IMG/VR virus record: IMGVR_UViG_3300030382_001515
Coordinates: 1-57,075 of that record
Origin: a virus
Direction: 5' to 3' (one strand)
DNA: 57,075 nt
Shown in pieces: positions 25,261-32,113 of the stretch. Within the stretch, counting starts at the first letter, position 1. Each line of letters starts with the position of its first letter. The notes under the pieces were generated by a model. It saw only the letters and a list, made by a program, of their open reading frames with translations. It had not been told where the DNA came from and did not search any database. The position numbers and the translations under genes are program-made.

Positions 25261-26005
25261 GTGTATGCCTATGCGGTAAAACCTGCCCTGGCTTTGCTCT
25301 TACAATTACATCCTTACATATATCTATATAAGGACTATTAGGAGCAAACTCTATACCACGTAGTTTTAAATCCCCACAATTTTTCAAACGAGTTAGCTCA
25401 AAATCTAAACGCTTAAAGTTATTGACTTCTTCCATTAATTTCAACTGTCTATCTACAGCAGCCTTACATCTACTCTGCATCCCACCATCTAACGGAATTG
25501 AGAAGTTAGCGGATACTCCTAAGTTCAAGGCAAAGTTATCTTTCTGCCCTGTACGTGTAGCAACATGGTGGCTCAAAGATCCATCGTCGTTATACGAAGG
25601 TGCATCATACCAATACTCCCTTGGTGTACTATAACTATGGCTATCTGTGACGAAGGGAGATATAGTTAGCATCGGTCCTTGACATATAATATTCCCTCCA
25701 TAATGGTTGGTAACACTGTTACCTGGAAGGTTCTGAATTCCCATATTGGTTACCGAACCAGAGGAATTTGCGACGGGCGCTGCTGTGGAAGAGGTCTGAG
25801 AATACGCAGGTAAAGTTATAAATAGTGACGCAATTACTGGGAGAAAACTGACGTTGTTTCTGTGACGCTTTCTATGTTCGTGGTCCTTTGGATGTTCGTT
25901 ACATTCTGAAGTGAAGGTCCACGGTAAGTTTCTACGAATTGGAAGCTTGCACCAGGATTGGTGATCGTGACGTTTCCTCTTGAGTTGATGTCTAATCCAG
26001 TCCAT
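25214..26005 (-). CDS. Secreted conserved-type protein; start uncertain, long overlap with upstream gene
   Basis: The frame is open from ATG 26005 (GGAGG lies 12 bases upstream) down to 25214, 263 residues. Residues 1-50 are very basic and unlike a normal N-terminus. A signal-peptide-like segment only appears at about 51-70 (F-L-P-V-I-A-S-L-F-I-T-L-P-A-Y-S). After it comes a mature domain with V-T-N-M-G-I-Q-N, G-G-N-I-I-C-Q-G-P and further cysteines. No ATG, GTG or TTG occurs just before the signal segment. It lies in the -1 frame relative to the gene 25834-26259, overlapping it by 172 nt. Either the ATG at 26005, an unusual start, or a -1 frameshift makes the product. Confidence 0.65.
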   Translation of the reverse strand: MDWIRHQLKRKRHDHQSWCKLPIRRNLPWTFTSECNEHPKDHEHRKRHRNNVSFLPVIASLFITLPAYSQTSSTAAPVANSSGSVTNMGIQNLPGNSVTNHYGGNIICQGPMLTISPFVTDSHSYSTPREYWYDAPSYNDDGSLSHHVATRTGQKDNFALNLGVSANFSIPLDGGMQSRCKAAVDRQLKLMEEVNNFKRLDFELTRLKNCGDLKLRGIEFAPNSPYIDICKDVIVRAKPGQVLPHRHTLKPLEVVNPSSRDKN

Positions 26006-26259
26006 GTTTGAGTTTGTCCTCCAACAGTTCCTGTAGTTGTTGTTGGATCAGGTGCAATGGAGTTACCATCAACAGAGATATTAGAGCCATTCAGGGAATA
26101 CTGGTAGCCCGAATAATCGTGGGACACAATCGATTCTGTTACTACAGAGGTAGTTCTTGTAGTGGATTGCATAGTGCCTGCGGAAAAATTGGGCACTACG
26201 GGGACTCCATAAGCAGGGGAACCTATAAACAGTAAAAGCGGCCAAAGCCTCTTCATCAC
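25834..26259 (-). CDS. Secreted protein with signal peptide, 141 aa
   Basis: Signal peptide M-M-K-R-L-W-P-L-L-L-F-I-G-S-P-A-Y-G, probably cut after Ala-Tyr-Gly. The mature part is rich in Thr/Ser/Asn: G-Y-Q-Y-S-L-N-G-S-N-I near residue 51, a conserved-looking P-G-A-S-F-Q-F-V-E-T-Y-R-G-P near 103, and the end T-E-T-T-S-V-F-S-Q. I recall comparable exported proteins in cyanobacteria and cyanophages but no function. The start overlaps the end of the upstream gene 26256-26744 by four bases. Second secreted gene in a minus-strand cassette. The product would reach the periplasm or outer surface of the infected cell. Confidence 0.8.
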   Translation of the reverse strand: MMKRLWPLLLFIGSPAYGVPVVPNFSAGTMQSTTRTTSVVTESIVSHDYSGYQYSLNGSNISVDGNSIAPDPTTTTGTVGGQTQTWTGLDINSRGNVTITNPGASFQFVETYRGPSLQNVTNIQRTTNIESVTETTSVFSQ

Positions 26260-26744
26260 TTAATAGTTATAGCGCTTTCAATACTTGATATTGCCGAAGT
26301 CCCAGCACCTCCAGCCGTAATGCTATTCACTGAGGCTGAAGTTACTGATCCAGCTAAACTTCCAGCAACTCCTAAAGCAGTAGAAGTCACATTAGAAAAA
26401 TTCCCTACAGCTCCTACCGCTGGGGCAGAAGTGGGAACCGCATCAGCTTGAATAAATGAAGCCGAGTACGAAAAACTCTCTCCAGAAGTTGCATTCTGAG
26501 TCGCTGCAATGGTTCCTGGGGAATACACTCCACTGCTAATAGTTCCTGCAGAGATAGTCCCAGCAGTCGTACCGTCAGTTACATCGACCCCTGTGCCAGC
26601 CGCACTGAAGGTTGACCCGATTCTTTGGGCCTGTGTTGCTGCGGCGTTAACATTTAACTGAACACTAGAAGTTATAGCGTGGTGTATGTCAGCCTTAACT
26701 GGTGATGCTGCTAATAACAACACTAATAGTAAGTACTTTTTCAT
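26256..26744 (-). CDS. Secreted Ser/Thr/Ala-rich protein, 162 aa
   Basis: Starts with a clean signal peptide, M-K-K-Y-L-L-L-V-L-L-L-A-A-S-P-V-K-A, followed by a low-complexity Ala/Ser/Thr/Gly sequence with beta-type repeats (T-A-G-T-I-S-A-G-T-I-S-S-G). The end is A-I-T-I-K. There are no cysteines in the mature part. The 4-nt overlaps with both neighbours indicate one minus-strand operon: holin-like, this protein, then two more secreted proteins. The role is unknown; possibly an exported surface or periplasmic protein acting in lysis or superinfection control. Confidence 0.78.
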   Translation of the reverse strand: MKKYLLLVLLLAASPVKADIHHAITSSVQLNVNAAATQAQRIGSTFSAAGTGVDVTDGTTAGTISAGTISSGVYSPGTIAATQNATSGESFSYSASFIQADAVPTSAPAVGAVGNFSNVTSTALGVAGSLAGSVTSASVNSITAGGAGTSAISSIESAITIK

Positions 26745-27082
26745 ACTTTCGTAACCTTTTTAGAGTCAACTCCTTCGATCTTAATAGGAGTTTCTATGAT
26801 TATAGTTTGTGTAGCCCCATTAGTTTTGTCTTTATGTTCTTTCTTCTTGGCTGTATCAATCCCAAAGGTAGCTAAAGCTGAAGTAAAAACGAAAGTTATG
26901 AAAGTTATATCATTGTTCTGCTTATTATCTACACCTGGCAAGGGAACATAATTTAAGCTTATGATAAACCCAGACCACACAACGACTCCAAGACGCACGA
27001 AAGTACCAAGGACTTGAAGTTGCTCCTCCTTATCAGCAACTCCATCCTTAAGTTTACCTATTAAGCTCTTTTCTTCTGCCAT
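26741..27082 (-). CDS. Holin-like membrane protein, 113 aa
   Basis: Two hydrophobic segments: about residues 24-48 (L-G-T-F-V-R-L-G-V-V-V-W-S-G-F-I-I) and 60-78 (I-T-F-I-T-F-V-F-T-S-A-L-A-T-F). A charged N-terminus precedes them and a Lys-rich C-terminus follows. This two-span layout, size and position at the head of a secreted-protein cassette fit a class II-type holin, but there is no signature sequence. Its ATG (27082-27080) overlaps by two bases the oppositely oriented ATG at 27081 (CATG), so the two genes diverge with no intergenic space and its promoter must lie within the opposite gene. Confidence 0.7.
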   Translation of the reverse strand: MAEEKSLIGKLKDGVADKEEQLQVLGTFVRLGVVVWSGFIISLNYVPLPGVDNKQNNDITFITFVFTSALATFGIDTAKKKEHKDKTNGATQTIIIETPIKIEGVDSKKVTKV

Positions 27083-27209
27083 GCCTTTTAAATCTGAAAA
27101 ACAGAAAAAATATCTCTATGCTAATAAGCCTAGCGTAGCTAAGAAGTTTCAAAAAGATTCTAAATCTAAAAAAGGTGCCAAAATGAATACAGGGTATAAA
27201 TACAAGTAA
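27081..27209 (+). CDS. Small basic protein, 42 aa
   Basis: Begins M-P-F-K-S-E-K-Q-K-K-Y-L-Y-A-N-K-P and ends G-Y-K-Y-K. It is very rich in lysine. I recognise the K-S-E-K-Q-x-K-Y-L-x-A-N-x-P motif as recurrent in small cyanophage proteins of unknown function; a nucleic-acid-binding role is plausible from charge only. Too short for ordinary ORF cutoffs. The start overlaps the divergent holin-like ATG in a CATG, and the stop is separated by one base from the next ATG at 27211. Confidence 0.8.
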   Translation: MPFKSEKQKKYLYANKPSVAKKFQKDSKSKKGAKMNTGYKYK

Positions 27210-27210
27210 A

Positions 27211-28203
27211 ATGGCTGAACTTGGATACGAATTAAAAACAAACCGTAGAGGCCGTAAGGTTAAGGTCACTACAGGTAAAACAAAAGTAAAAACCCCTACA
27301 AAGCTTACTGGTGGTACTGAAAAAGGAAACATAGTAGGAGGTTGGAATAGAACTGGTAGAAGAGTTAGACAAGGAGCTTCTCAAGCTACTGAGAGAGGAA
27401 AAATAACTTCAAATCAGCAATTAGGACCTAATCCACGGCAAAACGTTACTCGTTATAAGTCAGGACAAATAGTTAAAAGCCCTTCAGGAGCTTTAACAAT
27501 TACTCCTCCTAGTAAAGGTGGAGCTTTAACTATTCAATATGAACCATATAAACCAGGACCAAGATCAGTAAAACCTGATCCGTTTAAACGCTCAGGAACA
27601 GTCTTAAGTGAAGGTAGGCAGAAATTTAGAACACATTCTTCAGACATGATGGAGAAAATTCAAAATTGGGAAAGAAGTGGAGCTACAGACGGAAAGGCTT
27701 CTACACCTGGACCTCAAACTTCTAGAAGAGGCTTCTCAGGACCTCAATCAGGACTAAGAGGTGACGTCTCAACAGCAAACGAATGGGTAGGTAGAACTGA
27801 TGGTGGAGATGCTAAACCGTTTAGACAAACAGGAGGAGAATATAGAAAAATACCTACAGATTCCGGTGGTCCCAATAAGAGCTCACCACTCTTTGATCCA
27901 GCTACTAGAAAAGCTGTTGGAAACAAAGTAGGTGCTGCTATGCGGTTCCTAAGAGTGTTAGGCCCTCAGATTCAAAACTTTGCTCTCTCTGGAAAACTAG
28001 ATGCTTATGCACTAACAGCAGGAAGCATTATTAACGATGTTTGGAATAACCCTGTAGGACCTGTAGATGAATACGGTAACCCTATTGATGAAAGACTTCT
28101 TATGGAAGCTTCACAAAGTAGCGATCCTGCACAAGCTCATGAAGAACTAATGTCTGGACAGTGGAGTGAACAGAAAAAAGAACATATACTAAAGAATAGA
28201 TAA
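27211..28203 (+). CDS. Hypothetical protein, Gly/Arg/Pro-rich, 330 aa
   Basis: Basic low-complexity N-terminal two-thirds (R-R-G-R-K-V-K-V-T-T-G-K-T and many Gly/Ser/Pro/Arg) and a more ordered C-terminal part from about residue 225: F-D-P-A-T-R-K-A-V-G-N-K-V-G-A-A-M-R-F-L, a hydrophobic helix, and Y-G-N-P-I-D-E-R-L-L. No known family. It sits between the divergent lysis-type cassette and the terminase region. The basic disordered sequence suggests a nucleic acid or virion partner, but this is only compositional inference. AAATACAAGTAAAATG gives no strong Shine-Dalgarno sequence. Confidence 0.75.
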   Translation: MAELGYELKTNRRGRKVKVTTGKTKVKTPTKLTGGTEKGNIVGGWNRTGRRVRQGASQATERGKITSNQQLGPNPRQNVTRYKSGQIVKSPSGALTITPPSKGGALTIQYEPYKPGPRSVKPDPFKRSGTVLSEGRQKFRTHSSDMMEKIQNWERSGATDGKASTPGPQTSRRGFSGPQSGLRGDVSTANEWVGRTDGGDAKPFRQTGGEYRKIPTDSGGPNKSSPLFDPATRKAVGNKVGAAMRFLRVLGPQIQNFALSGKLDAYALTAGSIINDVWNNPVGPVDEYGNPIDERLLMEASQSSDPAQAHEELMSGQWSEQKKEHILKNR

Positions 28204-28218
28204 TTATCAGAACTAAAA

Positions 28219-28407
28219 ATGTCTGAAATGGATTACGCCGCCCGCGAGGGTGCTAAAGAGAGAGAACGTTTAAGACAGGTTCCCTGGGAGAACTACAAAA
28301 AAAGTAAAGAATGGGCTGATACGAAGAAAAAGATCTTACAAAAAGAGCGAGAAGATAGAGGCTCTACACCAGTAAGAACTAAAACACCTAGCGTCACTAA
28401 AGATTGA
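28219..28407 (+). CDS. Small charged protein, 62 aa
   Basis: M-S-E-M-D-Y-A-A-R-E-G-A-K-E-R-E-R-L followed by a W-E-N-Y-K-K-S-K-E-W-A-D-T-K-K-K helix, ending K-T-P-S-V-T-K-D. Highly charged and probably helical; no domain recognised. The TTG start of the next gene overlaps its stop (ATTGA), consistent with an operon running into terminase. Real-gene call rests on tight spacing and open frame; function unknown. Confidence 0.65.
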   Translation: MSEMDYAAREGAKERERLRQVPWENYKKSKEWADTKKKILQKEREDRGSTPVRTKTPSVTKD

Positions 28408-28745
28408 AATTCTCCCTACGTGATGTAGCTACCTACTACTCTGGTCAGCTTCATCAGAAGGAGGCTCTCGATATGATTCAGATGTACATTCCTGAGTCGA
28501 TCGAGGAGCGCTTCGCTGAGATATGGTGTAGTGGACCGAAGAATGTAATTCCGACTCACGTTTCTTGGCACGAGAAACTAAAGCTTCTTCTTGAAGCCGA
28601 AGCTCAGCTTCCCGAACGGATGGACATTGAGAGTGTGTATCTTCTATTTGCGGAACTCCTAATTCAACAGAGTAGTAATGCTGATCCTGAGTACGCTTCT
28701 AAACTTTTAGACCTAATAGCACTTAAACGAGCAAAAAAGGAGTAA
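28404..28745 (+). CDS. Hypothetical acidic helical protein upstream of terminase, TTG start
   Basis: 113 residues from TTG 28404 (K-F-S-L-R-D-V-A-T-Y-Y follows). The sequence is helical and acidic with two conserved-looking Trp segments (F-A-E-I-W-C-S-G-P and H-V-S-W-H-E-K) and a Leu-rich C-terminal half (V-Y-L-L-F-A-E-L-L-I-Q-Q). It overlaps the previous stop by four bases. Codon use is GC-richer at the start than in neighbours. I cannot assign a family; its place just before the small and large terminase genes suggests a packaging or late-function accessory. Confidence 0.7.
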   Translation: MKFSLRDVATYYSGQLHQKEALDMIQMYIPESIEERFAEIWCSGPKNVIPTHVSWHEKLKLLLEAEAQLPERMDIESVYLLFAELLIQQSSNADPEYASKLLDLIALKRAKKE

Positions 28746-28770
28746 CCTAGCTACAGCTTAAATTTTTCTA

Positions 28771-28953
28771 ATGGTTCTCCTAGTTAAGCCTATTCTTTTC
28801 GCGTTTCTAAAATCTGACAGCGTTAAACAGCTGATCGTGGATATGCTTACAAAGCTTGTCGAATCCACTGACAATACTATAGACGATACAGCTGTAGAGT
28901 TAATAAAAAGAAACCTGTTCCCAAACAAAAAGGTGACCGTGAACAATGGCTAG
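28771..28953 (+). CDS. Small protein preceding terminase small subunit, 60 aa
   Basis: M-V-L-L-V-K-P-I-L-F-A-F-L-K-S-D-S-V-K-Q-L-I-V-D-M-L followed by a charged helix and the end K-K-V-T-V-N-N-G. The N-terminal 14 residues are hydrophobic enough for a short membrane-associated segment. In T7 the holin gene 17.5 lies just before gene 18, and this gene is in exactly that position, so it may be a small lysis or membrane protein; the sequence itself is not conclusive. Its stop overlaps the start of the terminase small subunit by eight bases. Confidence 0.7.
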   Translation: MVLLVKPILFAFLKSDSVKQLIVDMLTKLVESTDNTIDDTAVELIKRNLFPNKKVTVNNG

Positions 28954-29200
28954 AAGAAAAGCACAAGGTATGGCTACTGAAGAAGAACTTCAGAGTCTCC
29001 ACAGGTTGGTAGCTACTAAACTCGTCGATCAACTACATAGAGATGATGTAAAGGCTTCTGACCTAGCAAACGCAATTAAGTTTCTCAAGGATCAAGGCAT
29101 AACCCTCGATAAGAACGGTGATGTCTCTGCAATCACTGAGATGATCTCTAATCTTCCTGAGATCGATATGTCTAAAGTTAAATCTTATATAAGTGCCTAA
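28946..29200 (+). CDS. terS: Terminase small subunit (DNA maturase A), T7 gp18-like
   Basis: 84 residues, the size of T7 gp18. An N-terminal helix contains A-T-E-E-E-L-Q-S-L-H-R-L-V-A-T-K-L. A second part reads D-V-K-A-S-D-L-A-N-A-I-K-F-L-K-D-Q-G-I-T, typical of this family in T7-like phages. It recognises phage DNA and regulates the large subunit during packaging. It overlaps the large-subunit gene by eight bases, with the GTG start of that gene in the last codons. The assignment rests on the characteristic motif and direct coupling to TerL. Confidence 0.88.
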   Translation: MARRKAQGMATEEELQSLHRLVATKLVDQLHRDDVKASDLANAIKFLKDQGITLDKNGDVSAITEMISNLPEIDMSKVKSYISA

Positions 29201-30941
29201 TGATAATCACAAACAAATTATTAAGGAAGCGCTCAGTAGCTTTCCAGTTTTTGCTACTCATCTCTGGCACTTTCTAAGGCTTCCTAGCCCTACTCCTGTT
29301 CAGTACCAACTTGCAGACTATTTGCAGAACGGTCCTAACAGAAGAATCATCATGGCGTACCGAGGTTGCGGTAAGAGCTTCCTCACAGCAGGCTACGTGC
29401 TCTGGAGACTGCGTAAAAACCCAGACACGAAGGTTTTAGTCATATCAGCCGCACAAGACCGTGCAGACGCTTTTAGCGTGTTCTGCCACGATCTCCTTAG
29501 AAACTGGTTCATGGTCAAGGATCTGTTTCCTAGTGACACTCAGAGGTTCTCTAAGGTTGCTTTTGACGTGTTTGGCGCTAAGCCCGATCAGAGCCCCTCA
29601 GTGCGCTCTAGTGGTATTTTCGGGCAGATCACTGGGTCGAGGGCAGATCTGATCGTAGCGGACGACGTAGAGACCCCTCAGAGCTGTGAGACGCAGCTTA
29701 TACGTGACAAGCTTAGAGAAAGTATTAAAGAGTTTGACTCAGTTATCAAACCAGGTGGAGAGATCGTATTTCTAGGAACTCCCCACACTCAGGACAGTAT
29801 CTACGCCAAGCTTGAACTAGCTGGCTATTCTCCTCGAATCTGGCCTGCCCTATATCCTACTGCGGCTAAACTTAAAAACTATTACGGAGACAGATTAGCT
29901 CCAAAAATATTAAGTGATTTAAAAGAAGATTCTAGTCTGGCTGGGCACCCTACAGACTCTGGAAGATTTGGTTGGGAGGAGCTGGAGGCTCGTCAGGAAT
30001 CAATTGGAAGGTCAACGTTTAACCTCCAGTTCCTTCTTGATATTAGCCTATCTGACGAAGAGAGATATCCTCTCAAACTGATGGATCTATGCGTATTTAG
30101 ACTCAATCGTGAACAAGGTCCAGATAAAGTTATTTGGATGGCTAACGGTGATAAAGCTCTTGATTTACCGTCCGTAGGTCTTCACGGGGATCTCTTTTAC
30201 AAACCCGCCCAAATCGGGTCTGAGTTTATTGAGTACACAGGGGTCGTACTCGCTATAGATCCCTCCGGTAAAGGAAGTGATGAATTGGGATACGCTGTAG
30301 TCGCCTACCTCAACGGTAACCTTTTTCTCCTCGCTTCTGGAGGACTTAGAGGTGGTTACAGCGAGGTCAACCTCAAAAAGCTTACGCTCATTGCCAAAGA
30401 GTACAAAGTCAAAGAAATAATTGTAGAAAGTAACCTCGGACTCGGTATGTTCAGTGAACTTCTTAAGCGTTACCTTGGGACTATATACCCGTGCTCCGTT
30501 GAAGAGGTTAGACATACAAAACAGAAAGAGACAAGGATTATTGATACCCTTGAGCCTGTCATGAACCAACACAGATTGATGGTTGATACGGATGTAATCA
30601 GTAAAGATATCTCTACAACAGAATGCTACCCAGGCGAAACTAGAAGCCAGTATCAACTGTTCTGGCAGCTTACCCGCATAACCAAAGAGAAAAATTCCAT
30701 CAGACACGACGATAGGTTAGATGCTTTAGCTATGGCTGTTCAATATTTTACGGAGAATATGGCTCTCACAGAAACTAAAGCTATAAAAGCTAGGGAACGT
30801 GAACAGTGGGAACTTGAAAGACGGTTCATACAAGGAGAGGGTGGTCTTAACGTTGGGGTCCTTGGATACGCTAGGACCTTAGAGGACCTTCAGAAGGCCG
30901 CTAATGCCTCTACAAGTTACGCTAACTGGCTTGACTCATAA
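29193..30941 (+). CDS. terL: Terminase large subunit (DNA maturase B), T7 gp19-like
   Basis: 582 residues from GTG 29193; no in-frame ATG exists before the ATPase motif. Walker A is A-Y-R-G-C-G-K-S at about residue 55. Walker B is L-I-V-A-D-D-V-E at about 152, with a coupling motif V-F-L-G-T-P-H-T near 190. The nuclease domain shows A-I-D-P-S-G-K-G-S-D-E near 353, I-I-V-E-S-N near 410 and the final acidic D-D-R-L-D-A-L near 505. It is the packaging motor and cuts concatemers into unit genomes. In T7-like phages the genome ends lie after this gene, so the noncoding stretch that follows is where a terminal repeat would be expected. Confidence 0.96.
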   Translation: MPNDNHKQIIKEALSSFPVFATHLWHFLRLPSPTPVQYQLADYLQNGPNRRIIMAYRGCGKSFLTAGYVLWRLRKNPDTKVLVISAAQDRADAFSVFCHDLLRNWFMVKDLFPSDTQRFSKVAFDVFGAKPDQSPSVRSSGIFGQITGSRADLIVADDVETPQSCETQLIRDKLRESIKEFDSVIKPGGEIVFLGTPHTQDSIYAKLELAGYSPRIWPALYPTAAKLKNYYGDRLAPKILSDLKEDSSLAGHPTDSGRFGWEELEARQESIGRSTFNLQFLLDISLSDEERYPLKLMDLCVFRLNREQGPDKVIWMANGDKALDLPSVGLHGDLFYKPAQIGSEFIEYTGVVLAIDPSGKGSDELGYAVVAYLNGNLFLLASGGLRGGYSEVNLKKLTLIAKEYKVKEIIVESNLGLGMFSELLKRYLGTIYPCSVEEVRHTKQKETRIIDTLEPVMNQHRLMVDTDVISKDISTTECYPGETRSQYQLFWQLTRITKEKNSIRHDDRLDALAMAVQYFTENMALTETKAIKAREREQWELERRFIQGEGGLNVGVLGYARTLEDLQKAANASTSYANWLDS

Positions 30942-31023
30942 AAGACTTTAAGGGCTATCTGAGGACCTTCTAGGCCCCTTACAGAGATGGTGGGATTCTC
31001 TGGTTTTGTACCACTTTAAAGAA

Positions 31024-31116
31024 GAACCATCCAGTTATAATAGTTATATAACTGTTAAAACAGTTCCTTTAACTGTTTCTTTTACTGTTGTTACTGTTGT
31101 TACTGTCCCTTTACTG
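31024..31116 (+). repeat. Left arm of inverted repeat; ACTGTT-rich control region
   Basis: This stretch matches the reverse complement of 35167-35253. An exact 26-nt core lies at 31091-31116, and GAACCATCCA at 31024-31033 has its partner at 35244-35253; the middle is similar but diverged. Inside are AACTGTT-AA-AACAGTT (a perfect dyad, 31050-31065) and further ACTGTT/ACTGTC copies at about 31072, 31084, 31093 and 31102. A TATAAT box sits at 31036-31041. The arrangement looks like a promoter with repeated operator half-sites reading toward the gene at 31145. Confidence 0.75.
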
Positions 31117-31144
31117 CCCTACTATATACATACAATAGGTAATT

Positions 31145-31360
31145 ATGACTAGGAACTATCGTAAAGAATACGACAACTACCAAGGTAAACCTCAGCAAAG
31201 AGCTAACAGGAGTAGTCGTAATAAAGCTAGAAGAAAGCTGGCTAAGTCCGGTTATGCGTTAAAAGGTAAAGATGTAGATCATAAGGATGGTAATCCTAAA
31301 AACAACAGTAGAAGTAATCTTCAAGTAAGTTCTAAGGGGTATAACAGATCTAAGAAGTAA
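31145..31360 (+). CDS. Small HNH-type protein
   Basis: 71 residues, strongly basic. The motif V-D-H-K-D-G-N-P-K-N-N-S-R-S-N-L at about 45-60 is the core of HNH homing-type endonucleases and intron-less HNH proteins common in cyanophages; it lacks the longer flanking domains. The first half is Arg/Lys/Asn-rich and may bind DNA. It is the first gene after the left inverted-repeat arm, reading away from it. Its stop overlaps the next ATG (TAATG). Activity is uncertain at this size: it may be a nicking enzyme, a packaging-associated HNH, or a remnant. Confidence 0.72.
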   Translation: MTRNYRKEYDNYQGKPQQRANRSSRNKARRKLAKSGYALKGKDVDHKDGNPKNNSRSNLQVSSKGYNRSKK

Positions 31361-31692
31361 TGGACTTTCCTTGTACTGGCTGCCTTTGTTGCTGCCATAG
31401 TATGGGTTTGATACTTGAAAATATAGATAAACTAGAACCTATGAAACGCTTTATAGCTAGTAAATTTCCTTATGAAGTTGATGAAAATGGTTGCTGTACT
31501 CAACTGAATGAAGATGGTAATTGTAATGTCTATGATCACAGACCAGTGTTATGTAATGTTCGTTTAATGTCTAAGTTTAGTGGTGAGTCAGAGCTTGAGT
31601 ATTTTAAAAAGTCTGCAAAGGCTTGTAATCAGATTATGGATGATTGGGGTGTTGAAGAAGAGTACCGAATTAATCTTGAAGAAAGCTTTTAA
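31360..31692 (+). CDS. CxxCxxCC cysteine-cluster protein (YkgJ-type metal-binding)
   Basis: 110 residues. The N-terminus D-F-P-C-T-G-C-L-C-C-C-H gives the CxxCxxCC-like cluster, followed by E-N-G-C-C-T-Q-L and N-C-N-V-Y-D-H-R-P-V-L-C at residues about 45-68. This is the pattern of the YkgJ family, putative zinc or iron-sulfur chelating proteins. Such proteins occur in cyanophages without known function; metal chelation or a modifying enzyme are both possible. It is coupled to the HNH gene before it and overlaps a possible small gene at its 3' end. Confidence 0.8.
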   Translation: MDFPCTGCLCCCHSMGLILENIDKLEPMKRFIASKFPYEVDENGCCTQLNEDGNCNVYDHRPVLCNVRLMSKFSGESELEYFKKSAKACNQIMDDWGVEEEYRINLEESF

Positions 31693-31807
31693 GAAGCTTA
31701 TTAAGCTTAATGTGAAAGCTGAGAAGTGTTTAACTAGAGAAAAGGCCCAGAAGCTGCTTAGAAAGGCTGAGAAACAGCACCAAAAGATTTTTACTTCAGA
31801 TTTTTGA
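31676..31807 (+). CDS. Possible small Lys-rich protein, TTG start, 43 aa
   Basis: From TTG 31676: K-K-A-F-K-K-L-I-K-L-N-V-K-A-E-K then L-T-R-E-K-A-Q-K-L-L-R-K-A-E-K. A basic helical protein overlapping the end of the YkgJ-type gene in another frame. The start is uncertain; the open frame extends further upstream inside the previous gene. It could be real, as this region is full of overlapping small genes, but there is no homologue in the window to test it. Confidence 0.4.
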   Translation: MKKAFKKLIKLNVKAEKCLTREKAQKLLRKAEKQHQKIFTSDF

Positions 31808-32113
31808 GCACCAGTTAGTAAGGTGACGGCTGTGGAAAACCCCCGGTGGGGTATAAATCGCCTCTTATTGAGAGTATTTCTCAAAAAGAAGAAAGACTAT
31901 ATATAAATCCTTAAGCTGCCACCAAATTGCTGTGTTTTTATTTTTTTATTTATCCATGACCAAGGCCACAACAAAATAAGAGAATAAATCTTAAGAGTTT
32001 ATATCAATATGTTAAGACAGCTTAAGGACCTACTAGTCATATCAAGGGCTCTAGCAATAATGGGAGAGCTCTAAGCAATTAGAGCACTTGTTCACTCAAT
32101 CACCCTTTCAACT
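31808..32113 (+). other. Noncoding stretch of about 300 nt with hairpins and one tiny ORF
   Basis: No normal gene is visible. The features are GGGGT/ACCCC pairing around 31838-31853, a long T-rich tract near 31930-31955, and a tiny 21-codon ORF at 32009. A strong hairpin GCTCTAA (32068-32074) / TTAGAGC (32079-32085) lies just ahead of the gene at 32114. The segment GCTCTA-GCAAT occurs twice (near 32049 and 32068), so alternative pairings are possible. It probably carries promoter and leader signals for the genes that follow. Confidence 0.5.
32009..32074 (+). CDS. Candidate leader peptide, 21 aa (low confidence)
   Basis: ATG 32009 reads M-L-R-Q-L-K-D-L-L-V-I-S-R-A-L-A-I-M-G-E-L and stops at TAA, and that stop lies inside the 5' arm of the hairpin at 32068-32085. 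A short ORF ending in a stem-loop ahead of a gene resembles a translational leader, but the Shine-Dalgarno candidate AAGAG is 12 bases away and a chance ORF of this length is quite possible. Confidence 0.22.
   Translation: MLRQLKDLLVISRALAIMGEL

Noticed and set aside
30942-31023. Possible terminal direct repeat or genome end after terminase
   Set aside because: Position fits T7-like ends, but only one copy is present in this window and no repeat elsewhere matches, so it cannot be shown.
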